Shown piece by piece: positions 8,688 to 17,386 of a DNA stretch of 64,000 nucleotides (position 1 is its first letter; every line of letters starts with the position of its first letter). Source of the DNA: Helicobacter sp. 16-1353 (GTDB taxonomy: Bacteria > Campylobacterota > Campylobacteria > Campylobacterales > Helicobacteraceae); NCBI RefSeq assembly GCF_003288815.1, contig NZ_NHYM01000002.1, positions 124,001-188,000 on the forward strand, written 5' to 3'. The notes beneath the pieces were generated by a model. The model did no database searches. It was given only the letters and a program-made list of their open reading frames with translations, and had not been told where the DNA came from. A program made the translations under genes and the position numbers.

Positions 8688-9917
8688 CTACCTATCAATT
8701 TCGCCAAAAATAATATTCGCCGAACCAACTATCGTAACAACATCAGCCAAATAATGCCCCGGTAATAAATCTTGCAATAAACCTGTATGAAAAAAGCTTG
8801 GGGTGCGAATCTTTAATCTATATGGATATGGCTCACCTATAGAATTGATAAAAAATCCTAATTCTCCCTTTGGAGATTCAGTAGGGACATACACTTCTCC
8901 AATTGGCGGACGCATTCCTTGTGCAACTAACACAAAATGCTCCATTAGCGAATAATTTTGTGTCATTATTTGCTCTTTTGGGGCTGAGATATATTGCGGA
9001 CAATCCGCCATAATCTCTGGGCTTGTATCTTTATACATTTTTATTAATTGGCGTAAGATTCTGCTTGATTGCCGAATCTCCTCCATATATAATAAATATC
9101 TAGCGTAGCTATCTCCATCATTAGCATAGGGAATGTCAAACTCAACCTCATCGTATAACTCATATGGCTCTTCTTTTCTAATATCCCATTTATACCCACA
9201 ACAGCGAAGCATAACACCACTTAAAGCCCACTTTTTAGCTAAGTCCTTTGTTACCACGCCCACATTTTCTAATCTCGCCCTCCAAATTCTATTTTTTTCT
9301 AGCAAACCCTCTATTATCCCTATCTCTTTTGGTAATCTATCCAAAAAAATATTTAGATGTTCACACCAATCTTTTGGTAAGTCAAGTGGAACGCCACCTA
9401 TTCTAATACTTGAGTGGGTTAATCTAGCCCCACAATAATCTTCTATCAAATCTAACCCATATTCTCGCTCTTTAAAGCCATAAAGCATAATGGATAATGC
9501 TCCAACATCCATTCCATGAACAGATATAAAAAATATATGAGAAATAATGCGATTTAATTCTAATAACATCATTCTAATTATTTGTGCTCTACGCGGTATT
9601 TCTAATCCTAGAAGTTTTTCTACACTTAATGCAAAAGCATAATTATTAGAAGTGGCATTGATATAATCCAATCTATCTGTGGTTGGCAGAAATTCATTAT
9701 AAATCATATTTTCTGCCATTTTCTCAACACCCCTATGGAGATAGCCAATATCCGGCGTAGCCTTTACTACTATCTCGCCATCAAGCTCTAAAATGAGCCT
9801 TAACTGCCCGTGTGCACTTGGATGCTGGGGACCGAAATTTAATATCATTTTATCATCATCGCGTTCAAAGGCGATATTTTCAAACTGCGGTTTTAATTTC
9901 GTATAAATTTGTGCCAT
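8688..9917 (-). CDS. nuoD: NADH-quinone oxidoreductase subunit D
   Basis: 49-kDa-type subunit of complex I (409 aa), related to the large subunit of NiFe hydrogenases, and forms the quinone site with NuoB. Conserved blocks: '[20 protein letters not shown]' near residue 26, '[14 protein letters not shown]', '[12 protein letters not shown]'-like region (here '[15 protein letters not shown]'), and the C-terminal 'GEIDR' end. ATG at 9917 follows AAAGGCGATAG and starts 1 nt after the nuoC stop. NuoC and NuoD are separate genes here, not fused as in E. coli. Confidence 0.97.
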   Translation of the reverse strand: MAQIYTKLKPQFENIAFERDDDKMILNFGPQHPSAHGQLRLILELDGEIVVKATPDIGYLHRGVEKMAENMIYNEFLPTTDRLDYINATSNNYAFALSVEKLLGLEIPRRAQIIRMMLLELNRIISHIFFISVHGMDVGALSIMLYGFKEREYGLDLIEDYCGARLTHSSIRIGGVPLDLPKDWCEHLNIFLDRLPKEIGIIEGLLEKNRIWRARLENVGVVTKDLAKKWALSGVMLRCCGYKWDIRKEEPYELYDEVEFDIPYANDGDSYARYLLYMEEIRQSSRILRQLIKMYKDTSPEIMADCPQYISAPKEQIMTQNYSLMEHFVLVAQGMRPPIGEVYVPTESPKGELGFFINSIGEPYPYRLKIRTPSFFHTGLLQDLLPGHYLADVVTIVGSANIIFGEIDR

Positions 9918-9918
9918 T

Positions 9919-10674
9919 CTATCGCCTTTTAGTTAGCTGTTTTTGCTTATCAAATTTGGTTACTGCAAATACGCCTTTGTTTTCTTGATATGTTATTTCT
10001 TTTGGAGTATTGCTTGGGGGTGTTCCATATGGGACTTCAAATCCCATATGTGCGAAGTTAAAAGTATCTTCCGGATTAATATATGAAGAATCCCTCTGCT
10101 CTGCCCCAATCTCCTCTCTATAATCCTTGCCAAAAATCTTATCAACCTCATACCATTTGGCATTCTCGTCGCCTTGAAGTGGATAATCTTTCCTTAGTGG
10201 ATGTCCACTCCAATCATCTGGCATTAAGATTCGCTTTAAAAAAGAGTGATTTAGGAATCTAATCCCAAACATATCATAAGCTTCCCGCTCCGACCAAATC
10301 GCATTTCTATATATTAAACTTACAGAATCTATACTATCTTTAGTATTGCTTTTTACTCTAATTCTTAGAATCTTATCCATCGATAAAAGTTGATAAAAAA
10401 CATCAAAACTGTCGTCATTTAGGTGAATAGCACTCATCTCGCTTAATATATCAAAAGTGGAATCTTTTAAAAATTGCAATACTTCTAAAATATCACTTTT
10501 AGTTACATAAATGACTAAATTACCATTCTCCACATAAGATTGCAGAATCTTAAACCTAGAATCTAATTCGCTAAAAATATCACTAAATTTAGAATCTTTA
10601 GGATTTATTCGAAGTGTTTGTGGTGCTTTATAAAAACGATTCTTATGATAAACTTTTTTTTGTAAATCCTGCAT
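9919..10674 (-). CDS. nuoC: NADH-quinone oxidoreductase subunit C
   Basis: 30-kDa-type peripheral subunit of complex I (251 aa). The family signature is clear: '[16 protein letters not shown]', then '[19 protein letters not shown]' near residues 151-169. An N-terminal extension of about 60 residues precedes the domain and a basic C-terminal tail follows it. Start ATG at 10674, RBS GGGGTTA. It lies 14 nt after nuoB and 1 nt before nuoD. Confidence 0.96.
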   Translation of the reverse strand: MQDLQKKVYHKNRFYKAPQTLRINPKDSKFSDIFSELDSRFKILQSYVENGNLVIYVTKSDILEVLQFLKDSTFDILSEMSAIHLNDDSFDVFYQLLSMDKILRIRVKSNTKDSIDSVSLIYRNAIWSEREAYDMFGIRFLNHSFLKRILMPDDWSGHPLRKDYPLQGDENAKWYEVDKIFGKDYREEIGAEQRDSSYINPEDTFNFAHMGFEVPYGTPPSNTPKEITYQENKGVFAVTKFDKQKQLTKRR

Positions 10675-10688
10675 ATTAACCCCTATTT

Positions 10689-11198
10689 TTAAACTAATCG
10701 CTTTTTAATCGGCTTAATAATCGCCTTTTTAGAGCGAATATGTTGCTGTAAAACCATAACTGCATATTGCAGAGTTTCCGGACGCGGAGCACAACCGGGG
10801 AGATAAATATCCACTGGAATTATCCTATCTACGCCTTGAACGGTGGCATAGGTATTAAACATTCCCCCAGTGTTCGCACAGCTCCCCATAGAAATCACCC
10901 ACTTTGGTTCTGGCATTTGGTCGTAAAGGCGGCGGACAAATTCTGCGTGTTTTTTAGTAACTGTGCCAGCTACAATCATAACATCGCTTTGTCTAGGTGA
11001 AGCACGGAAAATCACGCCAAATCTATCAAAATCATATCTCGAAGCACCACTTGCCATCATCTCAATAGCACAACAAGCAAGTCCATAAGTCATAGGCCAA
11101 AGTGAATTCGCCTTAGCCCAATTTAGGACATTATCCAATTTTGTTAGCGTTACTGGAATATCATTGTTTTTTAGATAATCTACTTTATACTTTGCCAC
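10689..11198 (-). CDS. nuoB: NADH-quinone oxidoreductase subunit B
   Basis: PSST-type subunit that holds cluster N2, the last iron-sulfur centre before quinone. Ligands visible: Cys42-Cys43 in '[10 protein letters not shown]', Cys107 in 'GSCANTGG', Cys136 in 'LPGCAPRPE'. A GTG at 11219 gives a longer frame, but AAGGAG lies at the right distance (7 nt) before a second in-frame GTG at 11198, so I use that start (169 aa). It then overlaps nuoA by 19 nt. The first 20 residues are family-variable. Confidence 0.95.
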   Translation of the reverse strand: MAKYKVDYLKNNDIPVTLTKLDNVLNWAKANSLWPMTYGLACCAIEMMASGASRYDFDRFGVIFRASPRQSDVMIVAGTVTKKHAEFVRRLYDQMPEPKWVISMGSCANTGGMFNTYATVQGVDRIIPVDIYLPGCAPRPETLQYAVMVLQQHIRSKKAIIKPIKKRLV

Positions 11199-11569
11199 AA
11201 GAATGCTCCTTTTTTCCACGCATAAATAAATCCTATAGACAATAAAAAAATAAATAATATCATCTCGACAAAGCCAAACATTCCTAATATTTTAAAATCA
11301 ACAGCCCAAGGAAACATAAAAATAATCTCAACATCAAATAAAATAAAAAGCAAAGCCATAACATAATAACGAGAAGAAATTTTATTTTGCTGTTTATTTG
11401 CTATAACACCACATTCATATTGGCTAAGTTTAAGCTTTTCTCGGCTTTTGCTTGCGATTTTTGTGCTTATTAATCGCTGTAAATATAATGTCAAACCAAA
11501 GGCGACAAATGTCCCAATAAATAGGGCAAAAACACCAAAATAAGGATATGCAAATGTAGAATGACTCAT
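11180..11569 (-). CDS. nuoA: NADH-quinone oxidoreductase subunit A (first gene of nuo operon)
   Basis: Small membrane subunit of complex I (129 aa) with three hydrophobic helices. The loop after the first helix contains the conserved '[11 protein letters not shown]' (ECG motif) and the second helix has '[16 protein letters not shown]' with the conserved membrane Asp and Glu. ATG at 11569 is preceded by GGAGTTAAG. It is the promoter-proximal gene of the operon and overlaps nuoB. Confidence 0.97.
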   Translation of the reverse strand: MSHSTFAYPYFGVFALFIGTFVAFGLTLYLQRLISTKIASKSREKLKLSQYECGVIANKQQNKISSRYYVMALLFILFDVEIIFMFPWAVDFKILGMFGFVEMILFIFLLSIGFIYAWKKGAFLWQSIK

Positions 11570-11788
11570 AAACTTAACTCCAAAAAATTATTTTACTTCT
11601 TTCCATTATTATTTGCAGACAACTGCATATAAACGCTTTAGCATATTGCTTTAAAATCTTTTAGCTTAAGAAATTCCGCTTTATCTCCAAAGATTCTTAA
11701 AAATCAACATTCTAAATTAAAAGAATCATTTTAAAATAAAAAACTTAAATAAAAATTATTATTTACTAATATCTTTTATTTAAAATCA
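11570..11788 (-). other. AT-rich region upstream of nuoA
   Basis: 219 bases between the nuo operon and the short-chain dehydrogenase gene, both on the minus strand. It must hold the nuo promoter unless the operon is read from upstream. No clear -35/-10 pair stands out. A small inverted repeat (TGCAG-N4-CTGCA) lies at 11614-11627, about 45-60 bases before nuoA, and could be an operator. Two isolated GATTC/GAATC motifs are present. No coding frame was recognised. Confidence 0.4.
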
Positions 11789-12541
11789 TTAAAGTCCTTT
11801 AGGTAATATAAATTGAAACATTCGTTTTATAGATATGGGTAATATATTATAAAACCTTGCTAAAAATACTATAAAGAATGGAAAAGATATTACTCTTTTT
11901 TTCCTAATTAAACCACTAAGAATAATTTTAGCTGCTTTTTGTGGTGAGATACTAGAAAATATCTTGTATTTTGCATTTTTTATAAGATTCGTATCTACAA
12001 AGCCCGGATTTATAATACTCACAGCGATATTAGAATCTTTAAGATTAAGATATAAACCTTCTGCCAAAGCATTACAAAAAACTTTCGAGCTAGAATACGA
12101 ATACGAGCTAGGCATAACAAAATATCCCGCAGCAGAGCCTGTTATAGCGATTTGTGAAGAAATACTTTGCATTTTTAAATAATTTATTGACGGCAAGATT
12201 GTATTAGCAACACCTAATATATTTACTTCTAAGACATTAAAATCGCTCTCCAATGCATTATTAGCTCTTGCTATACCTGCATTTGCAAGAACTAAATCAA
12301 TATTTTTATTGCTATTGAAAATAGAATCTAACCATTTGATTATAGAATCCCTATTACTTACATCACAAGCAAAAATACTAACCTCTTTTGCACCGATTTC
12401 TAAACATTTGGCTTTTAACTTTTCTAGTTTTTCTACACTTCTGCCATTTGCGTAGATTCTCGCTCCATATTGTGAAAATAGCAAACAAAGCTCATAGCCA
12501 ATGCCATCACTTGCACCAGTTATTATGATATTTTTAAACAT
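11789..12541 (-). CDS. Short-chain dehydrogenase/reductase family protein
   Basis: 250-aa NAD(P)-binding oxidoreductase of the classical SDR family. Motifs: cofactor loop 'TGASDGIG' at residues 8-15, 'NAG' near residue 87, and a catalytic set Ser136 ('TGSAAGY'), Tyr149 and Lys153 ('YSSSK'). The substrate cannot be inferred. The C-terminal part has a hydrophobic stretch ('VISFPFFIVFLARFYNI') that may attach it to the membrane, as in several lipid-modifying SDRs. It lies 15 nt after the ABC ATPase gene and is probably cotranscribed with it, though there is no functional link visible. ATG at 12541. Confidence 0.9.
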   Translation of the reverse strand: MFKNIIITGASDGIGYELCLLFSQYGARIYANGRSVEKLEKLKAKCLEIGAKEVSIFACDVSNRDSIIKWLDSIFNSNKNIDLVLANAGIARANNALESDFNVLEVNILGVANTILPSINYLKMQSISSQIAITGSAAGYFVMPSSYSYSSSKVFCNALAEGLYLNLKDSNIAVSIINPGFVDTNLIKNAKYKIFSSISPQKAAKIILSGLIRKKRVISFPFFIVFLARFYNILPISIKRMFQFILPKGL

Positions 12542-12556
12542 AATTTTCCTTAGATT

Positions 12557-13369
12557 CTAATGCTTTATATGACTTAGAAAGTATTTTAATCGCTCACTTT
12601 TTGGATTATTAAAAAACTCTTTTCCATTATTTTTTTCTACAATTTTCCCATCTTCCATAAAAATGGCATAACTTGCAATATCTTTAGCAAAGCCCATTTC
12701 GTGCGTTACACAAACCATAGTCATACCATTTTGTGCTAATTTCTTTATCAAATCTAATACCTCGCCAACCATTTCTGGGTCTAATGCACTTGTAGGCTCA
12801 TCAAATAATAGAATCTCTGGCTTATTCATTAATGCCCTTGCTATTGCAACCCGTTGTTTTTGACCGCCGGATAATCTAGATGGAAATTCATCTTTTTTAT
12901 CGCTCAATCCAATTTGTTTTAAAAGTAGCAATGCCTCTGCTTCTGCCTCATCTTTAGAGTATTTTTTAAGCTTTATTGGAGCTAATGTTAGATTATCTAA
13001 AACATTTAGATTATTAAATAAATTAAAATGCTGAAAAACCATTCCCATTTTAGTTCTAGCTTCATCAAGATTCCATTTATAATATCTATCAAATTCTTTT
13101 ATTTTATGCTTTAAATCCCTATTATTTAAGCCCTTAAATTCATCATATAAGGAAATATCAATATTTGAGATTCTCTTATCTCTAAACCATATTTCACCAC
13201 TACTTGGAATCTCCAATAGATTCATACACCGAAGAAGGGTGGATTTCCCGCTACCACTTGGACCGATTATAACTACTTTTTCTTTATCTTTAATCTCTAG
13301 ATTTATATCATCAAGAACTAATTTATCCTTAAAAACCTTGCTTAAATGCTTAATATTTATCACTTGCAC
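12557..13369 (-). CDS. Polar amino acid ABC transporter, ATP-binding protein
   Basis: Cytoplasmic ATPase of an amino-acid importer (GlnQ/HisP type). Motifs: Walker A 'GPSGSGKS' near residue 36, Q-loop 'MVFQHFNLF', signature 'LSGGQKQRVAIARAL', Walker B 'ILLFDEPTSALDPE', and the switch His in 'VCVTHEMGFA'. The longest frame starts at TTG 13384, but AGGGGA precedes GTG 13369 by 6 nt, so that start is chosen (about 270 aa, overlapping the permease gene by 20 nt). A segment near residues 65-95 ('DKRISNIDISLYDEF' and following) is longer than in E. coli GlnQ. It works with the permease and probably with the binding protein at 21157. Confidence 0.93.
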   Translation of the reverse strand: MQVINIKHLSKVFKDKLVLDDINLEIKDKEKVVIIGPSGSGKSTLLRCMNLLEIPSSGEIWFRDKRISNIDISLYDEFKGLNNRDLKHKIKEFDRYYKWNLDEARTKMGMVFQHFNLFNNLNVLDNLTLAPIKLKKYSKDEAEAEALLLLKQIGLSDKKDEFPSRLSGGQKQRVAIARALMNKPEILLFDEPTSALDPEMVGEVLDLIKKLAQNGMTMVCVTHEMGFAKDIASYAIFMEDGKIVEKNNGKEFFNNPKSERLKYFLSHIKH

Positions 13370-14051
13370 GCAATTTCCCCTCAAATATTTTTACTAAATA
13401 TGATGCAATTAATACCAACATAAGATAACACAAAGCAAGGAAAAAATAAGGCACCATAAATTCATAACTCGCACTACCGATTGCTTTAAATGCATAAGTC
13501 AAATCATGCACAGTTATGTAATTTGCCACTGAAGTTTCTTTTAATAAAGCGATAAATTCATTTCCAAGTGGTGGGAGGGAATTTTTCAACGCTTGTGGAA
13601 ATACGACAAATCTCATTGCTTGTTTTTGATTTAATCCTAAAGCCCTTGCTGCTTCATTTTGTCCCACATCAATGCTTAAGATTCCGCTACGAACTATTTC
13701 GCTTACATATGCCCCACTATTTAATCCAAAAATAAATACTGCCACCATCAACGCACTAAGCCCACCAAGTCCAAAAAGAGGCAAAATTACAAAATAAATA
13801 AATAATAATTGAACGACTATAGGCGTCCCACGAAAGAAACCAACATAAGCTTTTGCAATAACAACTAGAATCTTATGCAATAAAGTTTTATCTTTTTTTG
13901 TAACCAAAATAGCTACTAAAGTCCCCACAATCAAACCAATAATCAAAGCACAAATGCTTAATATTATCGTCGTTCCAAGCCCCTCTAAAACTAGTTTATA
14001 ACCATCTTTCAGTATAAATTGATTATAAAAAATATCTATTTTATCACCCAA
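13350..14051 (-). CDS. Polar amino acid ABC transporter, permease
   Basis: 233-aa inner-membrane permease of the HisM/GlnP family with about five hydrophobic helices. Family motifs: 'LEGLGTTIILSICALIIGLI' at the N-terminus, 'GFFRGTPIVVQLLFIYF', and the EAA loop 'NEAARALGLNQKQAMRFVVFPQA' region (here near residues 142-165) that contacts the ATPase. The start is TTG at 14051 with AAGGG 7-8 nt upstream. The gene lies back to back with the trp operon. Together with the ATPase it forms the membrane part of an importer whose binding protein is 7 kb away across the trp genes. Confidence 0.93.
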   Translation of the reverse strand: MGDKIDIFYNQFILKDGYKLVLEGLGTTIILSICALIIGLIVGTLVAILVTKKDKTLLHKILVVIAKAYVGFFRGTPIVVQLLFIYFVILPLFGLGGLSALMVAVFIFGLNSGAYVSEIVRSGILSIDVGQNEAARALGLNQKQAMRFVVFPQALKNSLPPLGNEFIALLKETSVANYITVHDLTYAFKAIGSASYEFMVPYFFLALCYLMLVLIASYLVKIFEGKLRASDKY

Positions 14052-14146
14052 AATATAAACCCTTATAACTTCGATATTTAAAGAAATGTAAAAGTGTATT
14101 GTATAGAATTTATTTTATTTTTGATTACAAGTTATGCAAAACTCAT

Positions 14147-14152
14147 TATAAT
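14147..14152 (+). promoter_or_regulatory. Candidate -10 box of the trp operon
   Basis: A perfect TATAAT sits 31 nt before the chosen trpE start, with no convincing -35 (TTGATT lies 20 nt upstream, TTACAA 16 nt). Weak -35 elements are normal for the main sigma factor of this class. No Trp-codon leader peptide or attenuator hairpin was found between this box and trpE. Confidence 0.45.
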
Positions 14153-14183
14153 TCCAAACGAAATTTATAATAACGGAGATATT

Positions 14184-15782
14184 GTGGATAAGCGAAATGA
14201 TGCGATATATGAGAAATTATCAAGCGATAGATATACGCCATTTTCACTCGCTTTTAAGCTAGGGGCAAAAGCGATTTTGGAGTCTGCGAGTTTTTCGCAC
14301 GGAAAAGAGCGATATTCGATTCTAATGGTGGAGGAGGCGTTTAAGATATTCCAAGATAAATCTGGCGTGTGGTTTATCATCAATGGCGAGAAAAAACCGG
14401 CGAATCTTAATGTGGATTCTGCGGAATCTATGGCAGATTCTGCGACTAAGGCGGAATCTACGGAATCCACGACGGAATCTAGGGCGGATTCTAAGGATTA
14501 TAAAAACTCCCCGGACATTTTAGACATTCTATCCTACATCGCAGCACAAAATAAAAGAGCGAATAATAATATCCCGCTTCCAGCCTCCGGCATTGGCTAT
14601 CTTGGGTATGAGTTCTGTGCGAAATGCGACACGATTGTATTGGAAACACAAACAGACTCATTGGAGATTCCAGAATCTATCTTTATCGTGGGGCATATTT
14701 ATATCATTTTCGACCATTTTAGCGAGGAACTACATATCTTTGGGCTAAATTACAACGAGCATGAAATCGACCTAAATAAGGCAATTGAGCGATTAAAAAA
14801 ACGCATTAATGACCTTGATTTTTCATACTTGCAGATTCCCGTCGCACAAGATTCCGGGTCGCAAATCGCCCAGATTCCCGCTTCGCAAGATTCTAGCTAT
14901 CCAGTAGATTTTAAGATTCTAACTGATATTAAGGAATCTAAAAGCGAGTTTATCGCACAAGTTTTGCATTTAAAAGAGTGTATCACTAATGGCGACTTAC
15001 TCCAAGCTGTGCCGTCAAGGCGGCTTCAAATACAATGCGAGATTGACGCGCTAGAGGCGTATAGGCGACTTCGGCTAAGTAATCCATCGCCATATTTGTT
15101 TTACATAAATTTTGGGGATTTTGAGATTGTGGGGGCATCGCCTGAGAGCTTGGTTAGGGTGAGGGGTGGGAATGCCACTATCCGCCCAATCGCCGGAACA
15201 AGACGAAGAGGGAAAAACGACGCCGAAGATGAGAGGCTAAAACTAGAATTATTAAGCGATGAAAAGGAAAAAGCCGAGCATTTAATGTTAGTTGATTTAG
15301 CTAGGAATGATTTGGGGAAAGTGTGTGAAATAGGCTCGGTGGAGGTGGTTTCCTTTATGCAATGTGAGGTTTTTAGCCATGTGATTCATCTAGTCTCCCA
15401 AGTAAATGGCAAGGTGAAAAAAGATATTTCTTCTATGCAAGTGTTGCGTTCATCTTTCCCAGCCGGCACAGTTAGCGGAGCGCCTAAAATAAGAGCGATT
15501 GAGCTACTTTCCAGCATAGAAAAAACCAAGCGTAATTTCTACGCCGGAGCGATAGGATATGTGGATATAGAGGGCGGATTGGACTTTTGCATTGCTATTA
15601 GATGTGCACTAAGGCAAGAGAATATTTGGAATCTTCAAGCTGGAGCTGGGATTGTCTATGATTCAATCCCAGAGCGAGAGTGGGAGGAGACAAATGAGAA
15701 GCTAAACTCAATGATTTCCGTGCTAACACAAGCTTTAAACCCCGCAAACGCCCTTGCAAACACTATGGGAGAAATAAAATGA
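14184..15782 (+). CDS. trpE: Anthranilate synthase component I
   Basis: Makes anthranilate from chorismate with ammonia supplied by TrpG. Conserved blocks: 'ILESAS' near the N-terminus (tryptophan feedback site), 'VGASPESLVRV', 'RPIAGTRRRG', 'EHLMLVDLARNDLG', 'FPAGTVSGAPKIRAIELL', and 'LQAGAGIVYDS'. A longer frame starts at GTG 14094, but GGAG lies 5 nt before GTG 14184, so that start is used (532 aa). Two low-complexity insertions are present: residues about 74-105 (DS/ES-rich, coded by eight GATTC/GAATC motifs at 14402-14493) and about 221-240. The gene overlaps trpGD by 4 nt. It is GC-richer than the flanking transporter genes. Confidence 0.95.
   Translation: MDKRNDAIYEKLSSDRYTPFSLAFKLGAKAILESASFSHGKERYSILMVEEAFKIFQDKSGVWFIINGEKKPANLNVDSAESMADSATKAESTESTTESRADSKDYKNSPDILDILSYIAAQNKRANNNIPLPASGIGYLGYEFCAKCDTIVLETQTDSLEIPESIFIVGHIYIIFDHFSEELHIFGLNYNEHEIDLNKAIERLKKRINDLDFSYLQIPVAQDSGSQIAQIPASQDSSYPVDFKILTDIKESKSEFIAQVLHLKECITNGDLLQAVPSRRLQIQCEIDALEAYRRLRLSNPSPYLFYINFGDFEIVGASPESLVRVRGGNATIRPIAGTRRRGKNDAEDERLKLELLSDEKEKAEHLMLVDLARNDLGKVCEIGSVEVVSFMQCEVFSHVIHLVSQVNGKVKKDISSMQVLRSSFPAGTVSGAPKIRAIELLSSIEKTKRNFYAGAIGYVDIEGGLDFCIAIRCALRQENIWNLQAGAGIVYDSIPEREWEETNEKLNSMISVLTQALNPANALANTMGEIK
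14402..14493 (+). repeat. GATTC/GAATC cluster coding the DS/ES insertion in TrpE
   Basis: Eight GATTC or GAATC pentamers are counted in 92 bases. In the trpE frame they read Asp-Ser or Glu-Ser, usually followed by Ala or Thr. Both orientations are mixed, so this is a cluster of a short motif rather than a simple tandem repeat. Confidence 0.85.
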
Positions 15783-17386
15783 TTATTGTGATTGATAACT
15801 ACGATTCCTTTACATATAATATCGTGCAGAATCTCTCCAAGCTCACAAATGAGCCGATTAAAACACTCCGCTCTAAAGAATGCACTATCAAAGATATTGA
15901 ATCTTTTAAGCCTACTCGCTTGATAATCTCTCCGGGTCCAGGAAGTCCCAAGAGTGCTGGGATTAGCAATGATGCGATTTTATACTACGCTGGGAAGATT
16001 CCCATTCTTGGGGTTTGTCTAGGACATCAGGCGATAGGATATGCATTTGGCGCAAATATCATCAATGCCAAACATATAAAGCACGGCATAGTCGAGGAAA
16101 TAAAGCTCGATGGCAAGGGAATCTTCCGTCTAATTGGCAAAAAGGGAATATTCACACGATACCACAGCCTAGTCATTGAGGAAAGTAGCCTATCAAGCGA
16201 CTTTGAGATAACAGCCACTTCAAGCGATGGCGATATAATGGGGATTCGCCATAAGAAATACCAAATCGAGGGCGTTCAATTCCACCCGGAATCAATTGCT
16301 TCAAAAAATAGCGATGAGCTTTTTAAGGCGTTTTTAAATTATAGAAAGGAAAATCTCCCTACGACGATTATTTTAAACACCTTAATAAACAAAAAAGATT
16401 TGACAAAAGAGAGTGCAATGGCGTTTATGGAGGATTTGACAGACGGCTTTGCAAGTGAGGGAGCGAGTGCGGCGATATTAACGGCGATTGCTGCAAAGGG
16501 TGCGAGTGCGAGTGAAATCGCCGGGTGTGCGGAAGTTTTAGTTCGTAAAAAGCAGCCAATTCCACTAAAAGAAAATTTAGAATTAACAGACATCGTGGGC
16601 ACTGGGGGCGATGAAAAAGGCAGCTTTAACATTAGCTCAATGGCAGCAATTGTGGCTACTTCGTGTAACCTTGCCATAGCAAAGCACGGCAATAGAGCCG
16701 TTTCTAGCAAGTCTGGGGCAGCGGACTTCTACGAGGCACTCGGCATAAAAATAGACAATTCGCCCAAAAAAACCGCCCAAATCATTGAGAAAACAAACTT
16801 TGGATTCCTCTTTGCGCCAATCTATCATAGTGCGATGAGACACGCTTCAAGCGTTCGTGCCACTCTTGGCATTAAAACGATTATGAATCTTATCGGTCCG
16901 CTTTCAAACCCAGCAAATGCGACGTTTCAAATGATAGGCGTTTATTCCCCGACACTGCTTGATGTGGTCGCAGAGGCAGCTAAGATTCTAGGGGCGAAGC
17001 GCGTTATGGTCGTTTGTAGCGAAGATGGATTTGATGAGATTTCCCCGTGTGCTAGGACATTTATCACGGAAATTAGAGAGGATAATATCAAGCACTCTTA
17101 TAGCATAACGCCGAGCGATTTTGGGATAAGTGGCTGCACCACTGATGAATTGCAAGGCGGGAGTGCCGAGCATAACGCAAAAATCGCCCTTGAAATCCTA
17201 AATAATCCACTAGAAAATAAACATAAAACAATAAAAGAGGCGATTTTGCTAAATGCCGCTGCTACGCTATATATCGGGGGTAAGTCGCGTAGCCTAAAAG
17301 AGGGCTATGAAAATGCCAAAAATGCACTAGAAACAAAAAAAGCACTAGCAAAATTAAACGAAATAAAAGAGTGTGCTAATGAATAA
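15779..17386 (+). CDS. trpGD: Fused anthranilate synthase component II / anthranilate phosphoribosyltransferase
   Basis: Bifunctional enzyme of tryptophan synthesis (535 aa). Residues 1-185 form a glutamine amidotransferase: 'SPGPGSPKSAG' near 51, nucleophile Cys80 in 'LGVCLGHQAIG', and His169 and Glu171 in 'VQFHPES'. Residues 195-535 form the phosphoribosyltransferase: 'GTGGD' at 274-278, 'FNISSMAAIV', 'KHGNRAVSSKSGAADFYEALG'-type block (KHGN near residue 300), and 'RVMVVCSEDGFDEIS'. The two domains are joined without an insertion, like the E. coli fusion. Start ATG overlaps the trpE stop by 4 nt; the end overlaps trpCF by 8 nt. Confidence 0.96.
   Translation: MIIVIDNYDSFTYNIVQNLSKLTNEPIKTLRSKECTIKDIESFKPTRLIISPGPGSPKSAGISNDAILYYAGKIPILGVCLGHQAIGYAFGANIINAKHIKHGIVEEIKLDGKGIFRLIGKKGIFTRYHSLVIEESSLSSDFEITATSSDGDIMGIRHKKYQIEGVQFHPESIASKNSDELFKAFLNYRKENLPTTIILNTLINKKDLTKESAMAFMEDLTDGFASEGASAAILTAIAAKGASASEIAGCAEVLVRKKQPIPLKENLELTDIVGTGGDEKGSFNISSMAAIVATSCNLAIAKHGNRAVSSKSGAADFYEALGIKIDNSPKKTAQIIEKTNFGFLFAPIYHSAMRHASSVRATLGIKTIMNLIGPLSNPANATFQMIGVYSPTLLDVVAEAAKILGAKRVMVVCSEDGFDEISPCARTFITEIREDNIKHSYSITPSDFGISGCTTDELQGGSAEHNAKIALEILNNPLENKHKTIKEAILLNAAATLYIGGKSRSLKEGYENAKNALETKKALAKLNEIKECANE

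Noticed and set aside
10689-11219. Longer nuoB starting at GTG 11219
   Set aside because: AAGGAG lies inside this longer frame at the correct distance from a second GTG at 11198, and no good ribosome site precedes 11219.
14052-14183. Tryptophan attenuator or leader peptide before trpE
   Set aside because: No short frame with paired Trp codons and no pair of competing hairpins was found; the leader is only about 25 nt from the likely start site.
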